From: Microbacterium sp. EST19A
Lineage (GTDB): Bacteria > Actinomycetota > Actinomycetes > Actinomycetales > Microbacteriaceae
NCBI RefSeq assembly: GCF_019969685.1
Contig: NZ_JAHXYZ010000002.1
Span: forward strand, 372,001 to 436,000
DNA: 64,000 nucleotides
Direction of reading: 5' to 3'
Under the pieces are notes generated by a model, which was not told where the DNA came from, did no database searches, and saw only the letters and a program-made list of their open reading frames with translations. Positions 25,848-34,910 of this stretch are shown here, in pieces. The position numbers and the translations under genes are program-made. Numbering within the stretch: the first letter of the stretch is position 1; each line of letters starts with the position of its first letter.

Positions 25848-27203
25848 GTGAACACGTTCGACACCATCGTGATCGGAGCAGGGATGTCGGGCGTCACGAC
25901 CGCCCGGATGCTGGCCGACGCAGGACAGCGCGTCGTGGTGCTCGAGGGACGTGACCGCATCGGCGGACGGATGAACTCCGATCGTCAGTCGGGATTCTCC
26001 GTCGACCGCGGGGCCTCGTGGGTCCATGGCATCGACGACTCCGCCCTCTGGGAGCTCGTCCAGGCGCTCGGCATCCCGACGCTCGAGTACACCGTAGGCA
26101 GCTTCCAGGTGGGCGGGCGACCGATCGAGAACTTCGACGGCGACGGCCGGCCGATGGATGCCGCGGCCACCACGCAGTGGATCGCTGACGTCGAGGAGGC
26201 CGACCGTCTGCTCGTCGAGGAGATCGCCGCGTCCTCCCCCGGTGACACCTACCTCGACGTGACCGAGCGCGCGCTCGATCGCTCCGGCCTCGAGCCCGAG
26301 CGCATCGACGAGATCCGCGAGTTCTTCCGCCACCGTGTCGAGGAGCAGTGCGGCGCCTGGATCGGCGACCTCGACGCGCACGGGCTCGACGAGGATGCGA
26401 TCGACGGCGACGAGGTCATCTTCCCCGGCGGCTACGACGAGATCCCGCATCGCGTCGCCGCAGGGCTCGACGTGCGCCTCGAGCACATCGTCACCCGGGT
26501 GGCGCGCTCGGATGCCGGCGTCGTGGTCAGCACCGACGACGCCGAGTTCACGGCCGATCGCGCCGTGGTCACCGTGCCGCTCGGCGTGCTCAAGGCCGGG
26601 TCGATCGCGTTCGAGCCCGCGCTGCCCGAGGCGGTGGCGGGGCCCGTCGACCGTCTCGGCATGGGCGTGTTCAACAAGATCTTCATCCAGTTCCCCGAGC
26701 GGTTCTGGAACGAGGAGAGCTATGTGCTGCGCGCCCTGGGCGAGGCCGGCGAGCACTGGCACTCCTGGTACGACGTGTCCGCGGTGAGCGGCATCCCGAC
26801 GCTGCTGACGTTCGCTGCGGGCCCGTTCGGCCGCCACATGCAGGAGCTCGCAGACGAGGAGGTCGTCGCCGATGTGGTCCGCGCGCTGCGCGCGCTGTAC
26901 GGCGACGCGGTCGGCGAGCCCCAGGCGCACTGGATCACCCACTGGGGTGAGGACCGGTTCTCCGTGGGGTCCTACTCGCATCTGGCGGTCGGCTCATCGC
27001 ATCATGATCACGACGAGCTCGCAGGCCCGGTCGACGGCGTGCTGCACTTCGCGGGCGAGGCCACCTGGGGCGATGAGCCCGCGACGGTCGGCGCGGCGTA
27101 CTACTCCGGGCACCGCGCAGCGGAGCGCATTCTCGGGCGTTCGGTCGACCTCGGCGAGTTCGCCGCCGGGATCACTGCGCGCGAGCAGACGGCAGGTCGT
27201 TGA
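25848..27203 (+). CDS. flavin-dependent amine oxidase (NAD(P)/FAD-binding)
   Basis: The 451-residue enzyme starts at GTG 25848 with CAGGAGGA upstream. The N-terminal Rossmann motif VIGAGMSG (about residues 9-16) and the LEGRDRIGGRMNS block bind FAD; GASWVHG follows as in polyamine and monoamine oxidases; the C-terminus has HFAGEATWGDEPATVGAAYYSG, the second FAD-contact block with the conserved Gly-Glu. Substrates are likely amines or polyamines, but the active-site cavity cannot be read. It is divergent from nusA and overlaps the end of the LOG-family gene on the other strand by 32 bases. Confidence 0.88.
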   Translation: MNTFDTIVIGAGMSGVTTARMLADAGQRVVVLEGRDRIGGRMNSDRQSGFSVDRGASWVHGIDDSALWELVQALGIPTLEYTVGSFQVGGRPIENFDGDGRPMDAAATTQWIADVEEADRLLVEEIAASSPGDTYLDVTERALDRSGLEPERIDEIREFFRHRVEEQCGAWIGDLDAHGLDEDAIDGDEVIFPGGYDEIPHRVAAGLDVRLEHIVTRVARSDAGVVVSTDDAEFTADRAVVTVPLGVLKAGSIAFEPALPEAVAGPVDRLGMGVFNKIFIQFPERFWNEESYVLRALGEAGEHWHSWYDVSAVSGIPTLLTFAAGPFGRHMQELADEEVVADVVRALRALYGDAVGEPQAHWITHWGEDRFSVGSYSHLAVGSSHHDHDELAGPVDGVLHFAGEATWGDEPATVGAAYYSGHRAAERILGRSVDLGEFAAGITAREQTAGR

Positions 27204-28212
27204 TCGCGCGGATCAGCCGGAACAGGTTTCCGACCTGGCGCTGATCCAGATGCAGCATGATTCGCGGCAGGTGCAGCACATCCTCATCGGCCACCTCGGG
27301 CTGGCGGGGAGCCGTCCGCGTGATCCGACCGGAAGCGAGCATCGGCGCGAACTGCTCGTTCAGCGTGTCGATCTCGGCATCCGTCGGCTCGGTGCGCAAC
27401 CGGAGCACGAGGGAGTCCCCCACCCAGCGCAGCGAATCGTAGTTGCTCCAGAATCCGGCGATCTCCGCACGTGCGGAGTCGACGGAATCCGTGATGACGA
27501 CGCGATCGAAATCGCCGCTCGAGATCACGCCCATCGGCTCGAGGCTCTCGTCGATGAAGCGCCGCATGTTCTGCCAGAAGGTGCCGCCGGGCTGATCGAG
27601 CAGCACGATCGGCGTCGGCTCGGCCTTGCCGGTCTGCTGCAGAGTGAGCAGCTCGAACATCTCGTCGAGCGTGCCGAAGCCGCCGGGCAGGCAGATGAAG
27701 GCCGAGGACTCCTTGATGAGCATCAGCTTGCGGGTGAAGAAGTACTTCATCGCGACGACGTGGTCCTGCCCGGAGACGAGACCGTGCGCCTTCTCCTCGA
27801 AGGGCAGGCGGATCGAGACGCCGAGCGACAACGCCGGGCCCGCCCCCTCTGCGGCGGCCTGCATGATGCCGGGGCCGGCACCGGTCACGACCATCCATCC
27901 GTCCGCCGCGAGGGCAGCGGCGACGTCGCGCGCCTGCAGATAGAGCGGATCGTCCTGCCGCGTGCGCGCCGAACCGAACACGGTGACCTTCGGCACGCCG
28001 CGGAACGGCGCGAACAGCCGGAATGCATCGCGCATCTCTGCGAGGGCCGCCGAGGCGATCTTGAGGTCGAGTCGATCCGCCCCGTCCTCTCCGAGCAGGA
28101 TCGCCGTGCGCAGCATCCGCATGACCAGACGACGATCCGCCGTGACGCCGGCATCGTCGAGGACGGCGTTGATCTCGGCGGTCAGGGACGCGGGCAGCGG
28201 TTCGTCGGTCAT
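27172..28212 (-). CDS. LOG-family (TIGR00730-like) nucleotide-binding protein
   Basis: The 346-residue Rossmann-fold protein has the lysine-decarboxylase-like/LOG motif PGGFGTLDEMFELLT, preceded by VVTGAGPGIMQAAAEGA. Known members are phosphoribohydrolases acting on nucleotide monophosphates (cytokinin-activating LOG, or the PpnN group). The extra N-terminal 110 residues with VTADRRLVMRMLRTAILLGEDG resemble the longer bacterial forms. The last 10 codons overlap the amine oxidase gene tail-to-tail. It follows proS by 12 bases and probably shares its transcript. Calling it a lysine decarboxylase would be a mistake inherited from old annotation. Confidence 0.85.
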   Translation of the reverse strand: MTDEPLPASLTAEINAVLDDAGVTADRRLVMRMLRTAILLGEDGADRLDLKIASAALAEMRDAFRLFAPFRGVPKVTVFGSARTRQDDPLYLQARDVAAALAADGWMVVTGAGPGIMQAAAEGAGPALSLGVSIRLPFEEKAHGLVSGQDHVVAMKYFFTRKLMLIKESSAFICLPGGFGTLDEMFELLTLQQTGKAEPTPIVLLDQPGGTFWQNMRRFIDESLEPMGVISSGDFDRVVITDSVDSARAEIAGFWSNYDSLRWVGDSLVLRLRTEPTDAEIDTLNEQFAPMLASGRITRTAPRQPEVADEDVLHLPRIMLHLDQRQVGNLFRLIRAINDLPSARAQ

Positions 28213-28224
28213 GGTCGTATCGGA

Positions 28225-29979
28225 TCAGCGGGTGAGGCGGGCGATCGCCTCGTCGACCGAGAGCGCGTCGCGCTCACCGGTGCTGCGGTCCCAGAGCTCG
28301 ACCTGTCCTTCCGCCGCTCCACGACCGACGATCACGATCTTCGGCACGCCGACGAGCTCGGCGTCGCCGAACTTCACTCCGGGTGAGACCTTGGGGCGGT
28401 CGTCGTACAGCACGTCGAGACCGGCGGCCTCGAGCTGCGACGAGAACGCCTCGGCGACGTCGAAGGCGACCTGGTCGCGGCCTGCGGCGACGACCTGCAC
28501 GTCGAACGGGGCCACGGATGCCGGCCAGATGAGGCCCTTGTCGTCGTTGTTGAGCTCGGCGATGATCGCGAGGATGCGGGTCACGCCGATGCCGTACGAG
28601 CCCATCGTGACGGTGACGAGCTTGCCGTTCTCGTTCAGCACCTTGAGACCGAGGGCCTCGGCGTACTTGCGGCCGAGCTGGAAGACGTGACCGATCTCCA
28701 TGCCGCGCGCGAGCTCGACGGGGCCGGAACCGTCGGGCGCCGGGTCGCCGGCGCGCACGTTCGCGATCTCGACGATGCCGTCGGCGAAGAAGTCGCGTCC
28801 GGCGACGACCGAGTGCGCGTGCTTCTGATCGACGTTCGCGCCGGTGATCCAGCTCGTGCCCTCGCTCACGCGGGGGTCGACGAGATATCGGATGCCGGTG
28901 GCCGACTCCTCGCCCAGGAAGGCGCCCGTGGCCGACCAGGGACCGATGTAGCCCTTGACGAGCAGAGGGTTGTTCTCGAAGTCGTCTGCCGTGGCGGTCT
29001 CGACCTCAGCGGGAGCGAACGCCACCTCGGCGCGCTTCTCGTCGACGTCGCGGTCGCCGGGGATGCCGACGACGACGAGCTCGCGGGTGCCGTCGAGGTG
29101 GGTCAGAGCGAGCACGACGTTCTTCAGCGTGTCGGCGGCGGTGTAGTCGCCGTCGAGGTGCGCATTGCTGTGCGCGACGAGGGTCTCGATCGTCGGTGTG
29201 TCGGGCGAGTCGAAGATCACGGGCTGAGCCGCGTCGTCGAAGGGGACCGCGTCCGGGGCGGCCGTGGTGAACGCCTCGACGTTGGCCGCGTATCCACCCG
29301 CACTGCGGACGAACGTGTCCTCGCCGACCGGGGTCGGGTGCAGGAACTCCTCGCTGCGGGAGCCGCCCATCGCCCCGGCATCCGCCTGCACGATGACGTA
29401 TTCGAGACCGAGGCGCTGGAAGATGCGCTCGTAGGCGTCGCGCTGCGCCTGGTAGCTCTCGTCGAGCCCCTCGTCGGATGCGTCGAACGAGTACGCGTCC
29501 TTCATCGTGAACTCGCGGCCGCGGAGGAGACCTGCGCGGGGGCGGGCCTCGTCGCGATACTTGTCCTGGATCTGGTAGATCGTCAGCGGAAGGTCCTTGT
29601 ACGAGGAGTACAGATCCTTGACGAGCAGGGTGAAGGCCTCTTCGTGCGTGGGCGCGAGGAGGTAGTCGCCGCCCTTGCGGTCCTGCAGGCGGAAGAGCAG
29701 GTCGCCGTACTCCTCCCAGCGTCCCGTCGCCTCGTACGCCTCCCGCGGCATCAGCGCCGGGAAGTGCACCTCCTGCGCGCCGGCTTCGGCCATCTCCTCG
29801 CGGACGACGGTCTCGATCTTCGCCTTGACGCGCAGCCCGAGTGGCAGCCACGCGAAGATGCCGGCCGCCTGCGGTCGGATGTACCCGGCCCGGATCAGCA
29901 GCTTGTGGCTGGCGACCTCTGCACCGGCAGGGTCTTCGCGGAGCGTACGGAGGAAGAATTTCGAAAGACGAGTGACCAC
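28225..29979 (-). CDS. proS: prolyl-tRNA synthetase
   Basis: The 584-residue class II aminoacyl-tRNA synthetase is of the bacterial type, with the insertion editing domain. Motif 1 lies around [16 protein letters not shown]; motif 2 is [25 protein letters not shown]; the INS domain spans about 225-385; motif 3 is [14 protein letters not shown]; the anticodon-binding domain ends the protein. The GTG start at 29979 is supported by TAGACT six bases upstream. The LOG-family gene follows after 12 bases. Confidence 0.95.
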   Translation of the reverse strand: MVTRLSKFFLRTLREDPAGAEVASHKLLIRAGYIRPQAAGIFAWLPLGLRVKAKIETVVREEMAEAGAQEVHFPALMPREAYEATGRWEEYGDLLFRLQDRKGGDYLLAPTHEEAFTLLVKDLYSSYKDLPLTIYQIQDKYRDEARPRAGLLRGREFTMKDAYSFDASDEGLDESYQAQRDAYERIFQRLGLEYVIVQADAGAMGGSRSEEFLHPTPVGEDTFVRSAGGYAANVEAFTTAAPDAVPFDDAAQPVIFDSPDTPTIETLVAHSNAHLDGDYTAADTLKNVVLALTHLDGTRELVVVGIPGDRDVDEKRAEVAFAPAEVETATADDFENNPLLVKGYIGPWSATGAFLGEESATGIRYLVDPRVSEGTSWITGANVDQKHAHSVVAGRDFFADGIVEIANVRAGDPAPDGSGPVELARGMEIGHVFQLGRKYAEALGLKVLNENGKLVTVTMGSYGIGVTRILAIIAELNNDDKGLIWPASVAPFDVQVVAAGRDQVAFDVAEAFSSQLEAAGLDVLYDDRPKVSPGVKFGDAELVGVPKIVIVGRGAAEGQVELWDRSTGERDALSVDEAIARLTR

Positions 29980-29985
29980 GCCCCA

Positions 29986-29991
29986 AGTCTA
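29986..29991 (-). promoter_or_regulatory. -10 box TAGACT, leaderless promoter of proS
   Basis: TAGACT on the minus strand lies six bases before GTG 29979. Confidence 0.5.
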
Positions 29992-30023
29992 GAGGCGCAG
30001 TCACTCGTCTTTCTTCGACGATG

Positions 30024-30794
30024 TCAGTTGAGCGCAGGCAGTCCGGAGGGGACCACGCCGCCGCCGTACAGGCTGACGGCGAGCTCCTGCAGCGCCGTCA
30101 GGGCGACACGCTGCGGCAGCGGGCCGTAGGAGATGCGCGCGACGCCGAGCTTCTCGTAGTCGGAAGCCGCGAGAGCGCCGGGGACGCCGATCACGCTGAT
30201 CTTGCGCTCCCCGATGCCCTCGACGAGCTGACGGGCGACGTTGGCGTCGAGGAGGCCCGGGATGAAGACCGAGGTGGCTCCGGCGTCGAGGTAGGCGCGA
30301 CCACGCTGGATCGCGTCGGCGACGCTCTCCTGGACCGGCCGGTGGCCGGCGCGCACGAACGCGTCGGTGCGGGCGTTGAGCGCGAAGGGCACGCCCTCGG
30401 CTTCGGCGGCCTTGACGATCGCCTCCACCGCGGCGACGGACTCGTCGAACGGCTTGAGACGGTCCTCGACGTTCGCGCCGACGACGCCGACGCCGATGGC
30501 GAGCCGGGTGGTCTCCCCCGCGTCTCCGTATCCGTCATCGAGATCGGCGGTGACGGGGACCTGGACGGACGCCGCGATGCGCCCGACCATGTCGATCATG
30601 AGGTCGCGTGGCGTCGTGCCGTCTTCGTAGCCGAACGACGCGGCGATGCCGTGTCCGGCGGTCGCGATCGCCTTCGTCTCGGGGAGTGCCGCGACGGCAC
30701 GCGCGCCGACGACGTCCCACACGTTCACGACGCGGAGGATCTCCGGGGCGTCATAGAGTCCGACAAGGGTCTGGGCCTTGGCTGCAGTGGTCAT
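30024..30794 (-). CDS. isocitrate lyase / PEP mutase family protein
   Basis: The 256-residue alpha/beta-barrel protein has VNVWDVVGARAVAAL near the N-terminus, the metal-binding DLDDGYGD (near residue 83), and NARTDAF, all in the positions used by the PEP mutase/2-methylisocitrate lyase superfamily. The catalytic KKCGH-type Cys loop of true isocitrate lyases is missing, so a carboxyvinyl, oxaloacetate-decarboxylase or petal-death-like activity is more likely. It stands alone, divergent from the RNB ribonuclease gene. The start at ATG 30794 follows TAGCGT by six bases. Confidence 0.82.
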   Translation of the reverse strand: MTTAAKAQTLVGLYDAPEILRVVNVWDVVGARAVAALPETKAIATAGHGIAASFGYEDGTTPRDLMIDMVGRIAASVQVPVTADLDDGYGDAGETTRLAIGVGVVGANVEDRLKPFDESVAAVEAIVKAAEAEGVPFALNARTDAFVRAGHRPVQESVADAIQRGRAYLDAGATSVFIPGLLDANVARQLVEGIGERKISVIGVPGALAASDYEKLGVARISYGPLPQRVALTALQELAVSLYGGGVVPSGLPALN

Positions 30795-30800
30795 GCCTCC

Positions 30801-30806
30801 ACGCTA
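30801..30806 (-). promoter_or_regulatory. -10 box TAGCGT, leaderless promoter of the PEP mutase-family gene
   Basis: TAGCGT on the minus strand lies six bases before ATG 30794. Confidence 0.5.
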
Positions 30807-30828
30807 ACGCGGGTCGGGCGGCGGGGGT

Positions 30829-30902
30829 TCGCAGAACGTCACGAACTTCACAGAGAACCTGTCGAATCCCCGCGAAGTCCGTGCTGTTCTGCGAAGTTCG
30901 TG
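30829..30902. promoter_or_regulatory. overlapping 10-base inverted repeats in a divergent promoter region
   Basis: TTCGCAGAAC (30829-30838) is the exact inverse of 30885-30894, and CACGAACTTC (30840-30849) is the exact inverse of 30893-30902. Both right arms overlap in one 18-base block. The layout suggests two operator sites for one dimeric regulator flanking the region between the PEP-mutase-family and RNB genes. Confidence 0.5.
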
Positions 30903-30919
30903 TCGTCGCGCGCTCGACC

Positions 30920-30925
30920 TAGTGT
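30920..30925 (+). promoter_or_regulatory. -10 box TAGTGT, promoter of the RNB ribonuclease gene
   Basis: TAGTGT ends six bases before ATG 30932. GGAG lies in the spacer, so a short leadered start is also possible. Confidence 0.45.
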
Positions 30926-30931
30926 GGAGAC

Positions 30932-32356
30932 ATGCCTCAGCGCCGATCGCACGTCGCCCCTTCCGCCGCACAGACCGAGCTCGCATCCGCGCTGGCAGCC
31001 CTGCGGGAATCTTTGGAGGCGCCGACCGAGTTCCCCGGCGACGTGCTCGCCGAGGCAGAAGCCGCGACCGCCCCGCAGCCCGACCTCGATCTGCGCGACA
31101 TACCGTTCGCCACGCTCGATCCCGCCGGCTCCCGTGACCTGGACCAGGCGTTCCACCTCGAGCGCGACGGCTCCGGATACACGGTCCGCTACGCGATAGC
31201 CGACGTCCCGGGTTTCGTCGCTCCCGGCGGGGCGGTGGATGCCGAGGCACGCCGCCGCGGCCAGACGCTGTACGCCGCGGACGGCCGGATCCCGCTGCAT
31301 CCCGCCGTGCTCAGCGAGGACCGCGCCTCCCTCCTCGCCGACGTCGATCGGCCCGCTCTCGTGTGGTCGTTCTCTCTGGATGCCGAGGGCGCCGTCTCCG
31401 CGTTCCGTCTGGAGCGCGCCCTGATCAGGTCACGAGCGCAGCTCGACTACGTGACGACGCAGCAGTCGCTCGACCGCGGCGAGACCGGCCCGGCTTCGCT
31501 GCTGCGCGAGATCGGCGGCCTGCGCATCGAGCAGGAGCGCCTCCGCGGAGGCGCGAGCCTGAACCTGCCCGATGAAGAGGTCCTCCGTGCGTCGGACGGC
31601 ACCTATGACATCGAGCGGTCGAGCCCGCTCCCGGTCGAGGAATGGAACGCTCAGCTGTCCCTGATGACCGGCATGGCCGCCGCATCCCTCATGCTCGACG
31701 CCGGCGTCGGGATCCTCCGCACCATGCCGAGACCCGACGAACAGGCGTTCGAGACGTTCCGCCACCAGACGGAGGCCCTCGGGCGTCCCTGGACGACCGG
31801 AGACTACGGCGAGTACCTCCGCGCGCTCGACCGGACCGACCCGCTGACCCTGCCCGTGCTCCAGGCGGCCGCGACCCTTTTCCGCGGCGCCGGCTACGTC
31901 ACCTTCGACGGAGCCGCACCGAAGGACGCGATCCAGGCGGCGATCGCCGCTCCCTACGCCCACGCCACCGCGCCGCTGCGACGACTCGTGGATCGCTGGG
32001 CGCTGGCCATCTGCCTCGCCGTGTCCGAGGGCCGCGAGGTGCCGGCCTGGGCGCGCGAGTCGCTCGACCAGCTTCCCGCGCTCATGCAGGAGTCCGGTCA
32101 GCGTGCATCGCGGCTGAACTCCGCGACCGTCAACGCCGTCGAGGCGGCCCTGATGCTGCCGCTCGTCGGCACGGACATCGACGCCACCGTCATCGAACTC
32201 CGCGGCGAGCGCGCGTCGGTGCAGATCGCCGAGCCCGCCGTGACGGCGACGGCGCCGGTTTCCGCCGAGTCGAAGCCCGGCGATGTCGTCCGGCTCCGCG
32301 TCGTCCGAGCCGACATCTCCCGCGGGGAGGTCGAGTTCGAGGGTGTGACCCCCTGA
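30932..32356 (+). CDS. RNB-domain ribonuclease
   Basis: The 474-residue 3'-5' exoribonuclease candidate belongs to the RNase II/R superfamily. FATLDPAGSRDLDQAF holds the catalytic aspartates (the DP..S.DLD block, near residues 56-68); AIADVPGFVAPG and GQTLYAADGRIPLHP follow as in RNase II. The N-terminal cold-shock domains are replaced by about 45 residues, and the C-terminus has at most a single OB-like segment (about 400-470). This compact form is common in actinobacteria and its targets are not established. It is followed directly by a nucleotidyltransferase and a NUDIX gene on the same strand, each with its own -10 box. Confidence 0.87.
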   Translation: MPQRRSHVAPSAAQTELASALAALRESLEAPTEFPGDVLAEAEAATAPQPDLDLRDIPFATLDPAGSRDLDQAFHLERDGSGYTVRYAIADVPGFVAPGGAVDAEARRRGQTLYAADGRIPLHPAVLSEDRASLLADVDRPALVWSFSLDAEGAVSAFRLERALIRSRAQLDYVTTQQSLDRGETGPASLLREIGGLRIEQERLRGGASLNLPDEEVLRASDGTYDIERSSPLPVEEWNAQLSLMTGMAAASLMLDAGVGILRTMPRPDEQAFETFRHQTEALGRPWTTGDYGEYLRALDRTDPLTLPVLQAAATLFRGAGYVTFDGAAPKDAIQAAIAAPYAHATAPLRRLVDRWALAICLAVSEGREVPAWARESLDQLPALMQESGQRASRLNSATVNAVEAALMLPLVGTDIDATVIELRGERASVQIAEPAVTATAPVSAESKPGDVVRLRVVRADISRGEVEFEGVTP

Positions 32357-32358
32357 GC

Positions 32359-32364
32359 TACGCT
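32359..32364 (+). promoter_or_regulatory. -10 box TACGCT, leaderless promoter of the nucleotidyltransferase gene
   Basis: TACGCT ends six bases before ATG 32371 and overlaps the RNB gene 3' boundary region. Confidence 0.45.
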
Positions 32365-32370
32365 GACGCG

Positions 32371-33063
32371 ATGCAGTACGCCGAGCTCGTCGAACGGTTC
32401 ATCGACGCGACCTATCCGCGCGCGACGATCGCGGTCGTGGCGGGGAGCACGGCGCGCGGTGAGCGCACCCGGACGAGCGACATCGATCTGCTGCTCCTCG
32501 GCGAGGAGCTCTTCGACGACGAGTCGCAGACGAGCGCGGCCGCGACCCACGAGTTCGACGGCGAGGTCATCGAGGTGTTCGCGTACACGCCGGAAGGCTT
32601 CCGGGAGTGGGCCGGGCGCGGGATCGCGCAGCACCGACCGGTCATCCTGCACATGCTCGTCGAGGGAACCGTCGTCCGCGACGACGGTTCCTCCCCCTCC
32701 CTGCGCGCGCACTGGGGAGCTATCCTCGATGCCGGTCCCTCCCTCGAGGACGATGAGTCCGCGTTCCGCCGCTACGTGATCACCGATGTGCTCGACGATC
32801 TGAGAGACGCGACGGATCCGCTGGAGCGGCACGTGCTGGCATCCCTGCTCTTCGAACGCGTCGCAGAGCTCATGCTCTTGACGGAAGGCCGATGGATCGC
32901 AACGGGCAAGTGGCTCCCCCGCCGGCTCCGCGCGCTGAGCGCCGAGCGTGCCGCTGCTCTCGGCACACCCCTCATCGCTGGAGATCTCGCCGCGTTCGCC
33001 GAGCGCGTCGAGGAGGAACTCGGTCGCGCCGGCGGACGCGTCCAGGCGGGTTTCGTGCGCTGA
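32371..33063 (+). CDS. nucleotidyltransferase-domain protein (MNT-like)
   Basis: The product has 230 residues. The N-terminal 100 residues are a minimal polymerase-beta-type nucleotidyltransferase: VAGSTARGERTRTSDIDLLLL gives the GS...D-x-D metal site (Asp near residues 43-45), with a later acidic strand GEVIEVFAY for the third carboxylate. The C-terminal half is helical (DDESAFRRYVITDVLDDL, LASLLFERVAELMLL) and could be a substrate or HEPN-like helical domain. Antibiotic nucleotidyltransferases and MNT antitoxins share this core. No separate HEPN toxin gene is adjacent. The substrate is unknown. ATG 32371 was chosen over much longer in-frame openings because of the -10 box. Confidence 0.75.
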   Translation: MQYAELVERFIDATYPRATIAVVAGSTARGERTRTSDIDLLLLGEELFDDESQTSAAATHEFDGEVIEVFAYTPEGFREWAGRGIAQHRPVILHMLVEGTVVRDDGSSPSLRAHWGAILDAGPSLEDDESAFRRYVITDVLDDLRDATDPLERHVLASLLFERVAELMLLTEGRWIATGKWLPRRLRALSAERAAALGTPLIAGDLAAFAERVEEELGRAGGRVQAGFVR

Positions 33064-33076
33064 GCAGCCGCGCGCT

Positions 33077-33082
33077 TAGGCT
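33077..33082 (+). promoter_or_regulatory. -10 box TAGGCT, leaderless promoter of the tandem NUDIX gene
   Basis: TAGGCT ends six bases before ATG 33089. Confidence 0.5.
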
Positions 33083-33088
33083 CTCCCC

Positions 33089-33994
33089 ATGTCGATGTCG
33101 CCGTATGTGCGTGAACTCCGTGCCCGGGTCGGGCACGACCTCCTCCTCCTGCCCGGTGTCACCGCGATCATCCGGAACGGGGCGACCTTCCTGCTCGCGC
33201 GGCAGCGCGGCTCCGACCTGTGGGGCACGATCGGGGGCGGCATCGAACCGGGCGAGCATCCGGAGGCCGCGGTGGCGCGGGAGATCAAGGAAGAGCTCGG
33301 CCTCGACGCCGCGGTGGGACGCGTCGTCGGCACCTACGGAGGCCCCGACCTCGTCGTGGACTACGCGAACGGCGATCGTGTGAGCTACGTGACCACGGCG
33401 TACGAATGCGAACTGCCGCCCACCGCGGAACTCTCCTTCACGGATGACGAGCTCGTCGAAGCCGCGTGGTTCTCGGAGGCCGAGATCGCCGTTCTGCCTC
33501 GGCATCCCTGGGTCGATCGCATCCTGCAGGACGCCGTGCGAGACAGGCCCGCTCCCGGGCGCTCGGTGGTCGAGACGGCGGTCTGCTACGTCGTGTACTC
33601 CGACCGTCTGCTGGTGTTCACACTCGACGACGTCCCGCTCGCGATCGCCGGGGTGCAGGTTCCTGCCGGCACGGTCCGCGATGGGGAGAGCGCTCCGGAG
33701 GCGGCGGTGCGGGAGCTCTTCGAGCAGACCGGGCTGCACGCCGACGTCGTGCGCCTGCTCGGCACCGCGGACTACGACCTGGGGCCCATGCCGCCCGAGG
33801 TGGTCCGACGGCACTTCTTCCAGCTGCGCATCGAGGATGCCGACGTCGACATCGCCTGGACCGTCGGAGAAGGCGGAGCCGAGGGTGCCGCCGCACCTCA
33901 GCGCTGGACCTGCAGGTGGATCCCTCTTCCCCAGGCGCACGTGCTCGCGGCCGGTCTCGGCGTGATGCTCGGGACCCTCGCGCCGGACGTCTGA
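33089..33994 (+). CDS. tandem NUDIX hydrolase-like protein
   Basis: The 301-residue protein contains two NUDIX folds. The first (about 20-150) has a complete NUDIX box, GGIEPGEHPEAAVAREIKEELGL, that is G-x5-E-x7-RE-x2-EE-x-G. The second (about 165-290) has a box beginning GTVRDGE and ending RELFEQTGL, in which the last metal-binding Glu of REUxEE is Gln. The second domain is thus probably weakened or non-catalytic. Substrates would be nucleoside diphosphate-linked compounds or oxidised nucleotides; none can be assigned. It converges on the AlaX gene with 19 bases between the stops. Confidence 0.85.
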   Translation: MSMSPYVRELRARVGHDLLLLPGVTAIIRNGATFLLARQRGSDLWGTIGGGIEPGEHPEAAVAREIKEELGLDAAVGRVVGTYGGPDLVVDYANGDRVSYVTTAYECELPPTAELSFTDDELVEAAWFSEAEIAVLPRHPWVDRILQDAVRDRPAPGRSVVETAVCYVVYSDRLLVFTLDDVPLAIAGVQVPAGTVRDGESAPEAAVRELFEQTGLHADVVRLLGTADYDLGPMPPEVVRRHFFQLRIEDADVDIAWTVGEGGAEGAAAPQRWTCRWIPLPQAHVLAAGLGVMLGTLAPDV

Positions 33995-34013
33995 TCCGTC
34001 CTGTGGACGGGCC

Positions 34014-34883
34014 TCACGCCGCCGGCACCACCGTGGTCGTCATCACGAGCAGCTGAGGGTCGGTCAGATCGAGCGTCACCGAGATCGACGCGAACTCCGA
34101 GAGCGATGCGACGTGCGTTCCGCCGCAGAGGATCACGGCCTCCCCCTCCGGGAGCTCGCAGTGCCAGCGCCGACGATCGACGATGGTCGGACCTTCGGTC
34201 TCGATCCGGCTGGCAGCGCCCGAGGCCACCCAGGCGGCGAGCTGCGCGTTGATCTGCGCTTCCCGCGCGGCGAGCGTCGACGCGAACGTCTCGGTGTCGA
34301 ATCCGGCTCGTCGCAGGCTCTTCCCCAGGCGGTACTCGTCGAGGGCGCCATCCTCGTGGATCCGGCTGGACTGATTGGCGCGGCCCTCGAAGTCCGGGTT
34401 CCCGAGAGCATCGACGCCGGGATCCTTGCGCCAGAGATCCGCCGCCGCGAGATCGAGCGCGAGCGAGGCGAGGTGACAGGCCGTGTGCCCACGGCTGAGC
34501 CCCGCACGGCGCACGGCATCCACGGCGAGCGCTACGGACGCACCGGGAACGAGCCCCTCGGGCGCTTCCGCGCCGAGTCGGTGCCCGACGAGCCAGGTCC
34601 AGCCCTCCGCACCGCGCTTGACGGGGATCTCCGCGCCGACCGCGAACACTCCCTCATCGCTCACCGCCGCCATGACGGCTTCGGCGACGGGGGCGCGATC
34701 CTCACCGACACCGATCATGCCCGAATCGCCGGGCTGATCCGGCCACGTGTGATCGACCGGGTGGAACGGCGTCCGGTCGACGACGACGACGGCGCCTTCC
34801 GGAGTCGACTCGCGATGAGTGATCACGCCCTCCCCGGCGAGAGCACCGGCGGCAAAGGACACGATCGTGGAAGAAGCAGACAT
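34014..34883 (-). CDS. alanyl-tRNA editing protein, AlaX type
   Basis: The 289-residue free-standing editing protein is homologous to the AlaRS editing domain and hydrolyses Ser- or Gly-tRNA(Ala). FHPVDHTWPDQPGDSGMI is the AlaX glycine-rich/FxP block. The zinc ligands are HTACH (H-x3-H, in SRGHTACHLASLAL) and CGGTHV (C-x3-H). The ATG at 34883 has AGGAG upstream. The length and extra central region place it among the longer AlaX forms. Neighbours do not relate to translation. Confidence 0.88.
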   Translation of the reverse strand: MSASSTIVSFAAGALAGEGVITHRESTPEGAVVVVDRTPFHPVDHTWPDQPGDSGMIGVGEDRAPVAEAVMAAVSDEGVFAVGAEIPVKRGAEGWTWLVGHRLGAEAPEGLVPGASVALAVDAVRRAGLSRGHTACHLASLALDLAAADLWRKDPGVDALGNPDFEGRANQSSRIHEDGALDEYRLGKSLRRAGFDTETFASTLAAREAQINAQLAAWVASGAASRIETEGPTIVDRRRWHCELPEGEAVILCGGTHVASLSEFASISVTLDLTDPQLLVMTTTVVPAA

Positions 34884-34910
34884 GGAACTCCTGGGTGGCG
34901 GGAAACCCTC

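Noticed and set aside
30829..30902. Possible SOS (LexA) box ahead of the RNB gene.
   Set aside because: The arms contain GAAC/GTTC but not with the four-base centre of the actinobacterial LexA box TCGAAC-N4-GTTCGA.
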